A stretch of 16,936 nt of DNA from an uncultured Collinsella sp. (GTDB taxonomy: Bacteria; Actinomycetota; Coriobacteriia; Coriobacteriales; Coriobacteriaceae), in assembly GCA_900553705.1 (NCBI GenBank), contig USEK01000015.1, positions 1-16,936 on the forward strand. The letters are read 5' to 3'. The notes beneath the pieces are model-generated. The model saw only the letters and a program-made list of their open reading frames with translations, had not been told where the DNA came from and did no database searches. The translations under genes were made by a program, and so were the position numbers. Of this stretch, positions 13,518 to 16,936 are shown piece by piece (within the stretch, counting starts at the first letter, position 1; every line of letters begins with the position of its first letter).

Positions 13518-14416
13518 TGAAGCTTTCGCATGAATCCAAGCTGCGCCTGGGCGTCGGCATCGGAGCGTTTGTACTGATTATCGGGCTTGTTTTTGGCGTT
13601 TCGCGGACTTTGATTCATTTTGATGGCCCGTGGGATCTCGACGATGTTATACCCGGCTTGTCCGGTATGGACGATGTGGTTGATGACGACGATTTTATGA
13701 ACGATGGCGGTAACTATTCCGCTCGGCCTCAGCAGCTTTCGTGTACGACCTTTGATGCCGATGAGTTTCGCTACCTCGATTTCGATATCGATGCGGCTAC
13801 GGTGGACGTCAAGGTTATTGATGGTAACAAGGCTCGCGTTATCGAGCGGGGACGCGTTGCCAATGGTATGGATGCCTCCAAGGCCGCGACGCAGAACATC
13901 GCATCCGTCGAGGACTCGACGCTCAAGGTTTCCCAGTTTGGAAGTGATGACGGTAAGGCAATCGATCGCTCAGTTACGGTCGAGCTGCCGCGCCGTGTTG
14001 CCGAACATCTGAAGGGAGTCAACGCGCACGTGGGCTCGGGTGATCTGCAGATTGCCGGTGTCACCTGTGATGGTTTCGACCTTTTCCTGGGTGCGGGAGA
14101 TGTAGAGTTTGCGGGCAGCGTGACTGATGCGCTCAGTGCTGAGGTCGGTTCGGGCGATGTGACGTTCGAGCTCTACCAGGCCCCCGCGAAGTCGATGGAC
14201 GTAAGCGTGGACTCGGGCGATGTGGAGATGACGGTTCCGAACTCTACGGGCTTTAAGGCGAGCCTCACCGTGGGCAGCGGTGACTTCGAGAGCGATTTCC
14301 TTCCGCTTGGCTACGATGGCGAGACCATATTGAATCTTGAATTCGACAACGGCGATAAGTCTGCTACGTATCGTTTCGAGGTCGGTTCGGGCGACATGTC
14401 GTTTGATCCGGAGTGA
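13514..14416 (+). CDS. Membrane-anchored DUF4097 beta-repeat protein
   Basis: 300 residues with a short basic N-terminus, one membrane segment (about 13-29), a strongly acidic linker (DDVVDDDDFMND, 53-64) and an extracytoplasmic beta-repeat domain. The repeat hallmark GSGD or a variant occurs at 174, 193 (GAGD), 212, 233 (DSGD), 254 and 291, with one degenerate rung (NGD near 280): a period of 19-21 residues, as in the DUF4097 beta-solenoid family. It starts inside the stop codon of the XRE gene (ATG 13514; ATG 13517 is equally possible). Together they may form a one-membrane sensor/regulator pair, the solenoid facing outside and the helix-turn-helix inside. Its molecular role is unproven. 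A terminator follows at 14462. Confidence 0.87.
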   Translation: MMKLSHESKLRLGVGIGAFVLIIGLVFGVSRTLIHFDGPWDLDDVIPGLSGMDDVVDDDDFMNDGGNYSARPQQLSCTTFDADEFRYLDFDIDAATVDVKVIDGNKARVIERGRVANGMDASKAATQNIASVEDSTLKVSQFGSDDGKAIDRSVTVELPRRVAEHLKGVNAHVGSGDLQIAGVTCDGFDLFLGAGDVEFAGSVTDALSAEVGSGDVTFELYQAPAKSMDVSVDSGDVEMTVPNSTGFKASLTVGSGDFESDFLPLGYDGETILNLEFDNGDKSATYRFEVGSGDMSFDPE

Positions 14417-14461
14417 CATGCGGTTTTCGGAGATCGGTACATATAGGCATGCTCTTTGATG

Positions 14462-14502
14462 AAGGCGCCGAAGCCGAGATCGGCTCCGGCGCCTTTGCCT
14501 TT
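14462..14502 (+). terminator. Terminator of the XRE/DUF4097 operon
   Basis: AAGGCGCCG (14462-14470) pairs with CGGCGCCTT (14487-14495), and GCCGA with TCGGC inside, with one A-C mismatch and a 2-base tip, followed by TTTGCCTTT. Its T-rich tail runs directly into the -10 box of the elp3 gene. Confidence 0.8.
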
Positions 14503-14507
14503 ACAAT
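14502..14507 (+). promoter_or_regulatory. -10 box predicting a leaderless elp3 mRNA
   Basis: TACAAT (5 of 6 matches) lies 6 bases before the elp3 ATG. With the usual spacing, transcription begins at the A of the start codon (14514). There is no Shine-Dalgarno sequence. No -35 consensus is seen at 16-18 bases, because that stretch is the stem of the upstream terminator. Confidence 0.55.
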
Positions 14508-14513
14508 GGGGAC

Positions 14514-16421
14514 ATGGAACAGATTATCTTGAACATACTCGAGGCCCTGCGTCGCGGCGAGACCGTGGACGACAAAGCGCTCGTCAAACTGATACATGCC
14601 GAGGCACGCCGTGAGGGTGCCGACAAGCGCGATCTGGCCAAGCGTCGCCTGCTGCCGTTTTACCAGCGGGTGAAGCGCGAGGAGCCGGCTCGTTGGACGG
14701 TATGGAATGTCGATGCCGAGCTAGAGCGTCAACTGCTGCAGGTGCTACGCATGAAGCCTCGTCGCACGGCTTCGGGCGTAGCGACCATTACCGTCATCAC
14801 CAAGCCGTGGCCGTGCTCGGGCGATTGCCTGTTTTGCCCCAACGACCTGCGCATGCCCAAAAGCTATCTGCACGCCGAGCCGGCGTGCGCCCGTGCAGAG
14901 CAAAACTGCTTCGATCCATATCTGCAGGTGAGCGCCCGTTTGACGGCGCTTTCGCAGATGGGGCATGCGACCGATAAGATAGAGCTCATCGTGCTCGGTG
15001 GCACCTGGAGCGACTATCCGGAAGGGTATCAGACGTGGTTTATGTCGGAGCTTTTCCGTGCGCTCAATGACGATGCCGTCGCCGGCGTGGCGGCAAACCC
15101 CATGTTGGCGCGTCCGGGCATCAGTCGTGCCGAGGCGGGGCGCCTGCTCGATGACGCTCCCGCCGATGCCCTGCCGCCGGTGGTAGCGGAGCGTCGCGAG
15201 CGCTATCGCGCTGCCGGTATTGCGACCGATGAGGTTGAGCTTGCGAGCGGCGTTGCCGACGACCAGGGGCGTGTGGATGCTGCCGTGGGCGGCTACAACC
15301 GTGCGGTGCGTCGTCTGTACGGCCCCGGTACGCCGTGGGGCGAAGTCGCCGAGTGGCAGACGGCAACGATGGAGGAGCTTGAACGTCAACAGCGCATCAA
15401 CGAGACGGCGAAGCATCGCGTGGTGGGACTCGTTATCGAGACGCGCCCCGATGCCGTAACGCCGAAGGCCCTCACGCTTATCCGCCGCCTGGGCTGCACC
15501 AAGATCCAGATGGGCATCCAGAGCCTCGACCAGCACCTGCTCGATATCAACGAGCGGCGCATTTCGGTGGCGCAGATCGAGCGGGCGTTTTCGCTTGCGC
15601 GCCTGTTTGGCTTTAAGATTCACGCGCATTTTATGCTCAACTTGCTGGGCGCCACGCCCGAAGGGGACAAGCGCGACTACGAGCGCTTTGTGACCGAGGG
15701 GGCCTTTATGCCCGACGAGGTCAAAGTCTATCCGTGTGCACTCATCGAGGGCTCGCGTCTGGTGGGCTGCTATGAGCGTGGCAAGTGGCGTCCCTATACC
15801 GAGGAGGAGCTGCTCGATGTACTGGCCGATGACATCGTGGTGACGCCGGCGTTCTGCCGCATCAGTCGCATGATCCGCGACTTTAGCTCCGATGACATCA
15901 TGGTGGGCAACAAGAAGCCCAACCTGCGTCAGCTCGTCGAGAATCGCTTGGCGGCTCGTGGAGAAGGCACAGTGGTGCGCGAGATTCGCTATCGCGAGAT
16001 CAGTACCGCGGGTGCCGACTTGGATGAGCTTTCTCTTGATGAGGAAGTGGCGTACGAGACGCCGGTGACTCACGAGCGCTTTTTGCAGTGGGTGACGCCG
16101 CGGGGCAAGATCGCGGGCTTTTTGCGGTTGTCGCTGCCCGACCATTCGTTTGTTGCCGCACATGCGGACGAGTTGCCGACGACGCCGGACGAGGCGATGA
16201 TTCGCGAGGTGCACGTGTATGGCATGGCGGCGCGCGTGGGCGATCAGGGCCAGGCGGCGCAACATCACGGGTTGGGGCGTTTGCTCGTAGAGCGTGCGTG
16301 CGAGATTGCCCGGGATGCGGGTTATGCGCGTATCAACGTGATTAGCGCGATTGGCACGCGCGAGTACTATCGCCATCTTGGATTTTATGACCATGGCCTT
16401 TATCTGCAAAAGGAGCTCTAG
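14514..16421 (+). CDS. elp3: Elp3: radical-SAM/acetyltransferase acting on tRNA wobble uridine
   Basis: 635 residues. Elp3 uses a radical-SAM [4Fe-4S] cluster and acetyl-CoA to place a carboxymethyl group on U34 of tRNA, giving cm5U. Cluster cysteines are C101, C105 and C108 (CSGDCLFC), spaced CX3CX2C; eukaryotic Elp3 has a longer first gap. Other family landmarks: MPKSYLHAEPACARAEQNCF (114-133), LGGTWSDYPEGYQTWF (161-176), IETRPD (308-313), TKIQMGIQSLD and HAHFMLNLLG. The C-terminal GNAT domain has GLGRLLVERA and the tail ISAIGTREYYRHLGFYDHG. The N-terminal helices (ILNILEALRRG) are the usual Elp3 start, supporting ATG 14514, although there is no ribosome binding site. The next gene begins on the base after the stop codon. 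Bacterial Elp3 is found only in some lineages and normally works alone, without Elongator subunits. Confidence 0.93.
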   Translation: MEQIILNILEALRRGETVDDKALVKLIHAEARREGADKRDLAKRRLLPFYQRVKREEPARWTVWNVDAELERQLLQVLRMKPRRTASGVATITVITKPWPCSGDCLFCPNDLRMPKSYLHAEPACARAEQNCFDPYLQVSARLTALSQMGHATDKIELIVLGGTWSDYPEGYQTWFMSELFRALNDDAVAGVAANPMLARPGISRAEAGRLLDDAPADALPPVVAERRERYRAAGIATDEVELASGVADDQGRVDAAVGGYNRAVRRLYGPGTPWGEVAEWQTATMEELERQQRINETAKHRVVGLVIETRPDAVTPKALTLIRRLGCTKIQMGIQSLDQHLLDINERRISVAQIERAFSLARLFGFKIHAHFMLNLLGATPEGDKRDYERFVTEGAFMPDEVKVYPCALIEGSRLVGCYERGKWRPYTEEELLDVLADDIVVTPAFCRISRMIRDFSSDDIMVGNKKPNLRQLVENRLAARGEGTVVREIRYREISTAGADLDELSLDEEVAYETPVTHERFLQWVTPRGKIAGFLRLSLPDHSFVAAHADELPTTPDEAMIREVHVYGMAARVGDQGQAAQHHGLGRLLVERACEIARDAGYARINVISAIGTREYYRHLGFYDHGLYLQKEL

Positions 16422-16866
16422 ATGAACAAGCCGAGTGTTTCTGCCGGCGTCGTTGCCGGCGTTGCTCTGGGAGCCGCGGCGCTTGGTGCGGCCGCTGTCG
16501 CTGTTCGTGCTGCCTGTCTGCAGGTTGCGCGAACCCGCAATGGCTTGGCGCGTGTGAAACGCGTGCACGACGAGGGCGGCGACGAAGTCCGCGTATTGGT
16601 GCAAGGCGGCGTCTACCAAAGCGCGAGTTACGTTGGTGAGCGCTGGGCGGAGCCCGTCTTTGCGTACTATCGCGCGTTTAACGACGTGTTTGAGGCCGAG
16701 GATGCGATGCGCGACGCTTATGGTCACGGTATCGACCGCATTCTTATGCTGGGCGGCGGCGGGTTTGCCTATCCTAAATTCGCCCTGATGTCGCACGAGG
16801 GCTTGCGCATGGACGTCATCGAGTATGACGGAGAGATTACGCGCCTGGCGCGCCGCTGGTTCTACC
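16422..16866 (+). CDS. Spermidine-synthase-like methyltransferase-fold protein, 3' truncated
   Basis: About 148 genuine residues. The first 30 contain a hydrophobic Ala/Gly/Val-rich segment (about 8-30) that may be a membrane anchor or signal. The Rossmann part begins near 106: RILMLGGGGFAYPKF (106-120) and MDVIEYDGEITRLARRWF (130-147), the cofactor loop and acidic second strand of spermidine-synthase-like proteins. The ATG directly follows the elp3 stop codon, with AAGGAG 6 bases upstream, so it is co-transcribed with elp3. The frame appears to continue as PVSYTHLTLPTTS to 16913, but those residues are adapter sequence, not protein. Whether it makes polyamines or belongs to the broader fused spermidine-synthase-like group cannot be decided from the fragment. 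Confidence 0.8.
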
Positions 16867-16936
16867 CTGTCTCTTATACACATCTGACGCTGCCGACGAC
16901 TAGTCGACTGTAGATCTCGGTGGTCGCCGTATCATT
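16867..16936 (+). other. Illumina Nextera adapter contamination
   Basis: From 16867 the sequence reads CTGTCTCTTATACACATCT (the Tn5 mosaic end used in Nextera libraries), GACGCTGCCGACGA, an 8-base index CTAGTCGA (complement TCGACTAG, which I recall as a Nextera XT i5 index) and TGTAGATCTCGGTGGTCGCC with GTATCATT, the P5 flow-cell end. One base differs from the expected GTGTAGATC. This is untrimmed library adapter at a contig end. Confidence 0.97.

Noticed and set aside
14745..16883. Minus-strand frame of 712 codons opposite elp3
   Set aside because: It begins in the adapter (MCIRDR is adapter translation) and has a His/Arg/Ala-rich shadow composition; the opposite strand encodes an unmistakable Elp3.

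Overview
The window looks like the end of a contig from a GC-rich anaerobic actinobacterium of the Coriobacteriia, most likely Collinsella. This rests on codon usage, gene content (reverse rubrerythrin, Ski2-like helicase with a DUF3516-type tail, bacterial Elp3) and the style of its intergenic repeats. No rRNA, tRNA, CRISPR array, insertion sequence or phage gene is visible. The last 70 bases are not genomic: they are Illumina Nextera adapter read-through, so real sequence ends at about 16866.

Layout. 1-913: a 5'-truncated protein with a nuclease-like PD-(D/E)XK signature, whose stop codon lies inside a 123-bp inverted-repeat element. 979-1716: a minus-strand reverse rubrerythrin with its own promoter, leader hairpin and terminator. 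1763-4470: an operator-like region followed by a two-gene operon, iron-dependent alcohol dehydrogenase and aldehyde dehydrogenase. 4594-5730: a small HIRAN-domain protein, an unlisted 59-residue acidic/basic protein and a metallophosphoesterase. 5736-5810: a repeat-like hairpin and a terminator. 5869-7626: a zinc-ribbon/coiled-coil DUF2130 protein, convergent with a large Ski2-like helicase (7706-10387, minus) across a shared bidirectional terminator. 10510-10632: the second copy of the 123-bp element. 10698-12527 (minus): a TrmB-type tRNA m7G46 methyltransferase and a TRM9-like methyltransferase. 12660-14416 (plus): a membrane-anchored XRE regulator translationally coupled to a DUF4097 beta-repeat protein. 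14514-16421: Elp3, apparently leaderless. 16422-16866: a truncated spermidine-synthase-like protein.

Two things stand out. First, both copies of the inverted-repeat element are exactly 123 bp, with near-identical ends, diverged stems and a conserved ACCTGCGG core at the exact centre, as expected of a structured RNA/DNA element or a MITE. Second, Elp3 and a TRM9-like methyltransferase, which act in succession on wobble uridine of tRNA in eukaryotes, lie within 2 kb of each other beside TrmB. This suggests a bacterial route to an mcm5U-like modification. The TrmB homologue also lacks the usual Asp and Trp of its DPWPK motif.

All functional calls come from motif recognition by eye; no database search was run.
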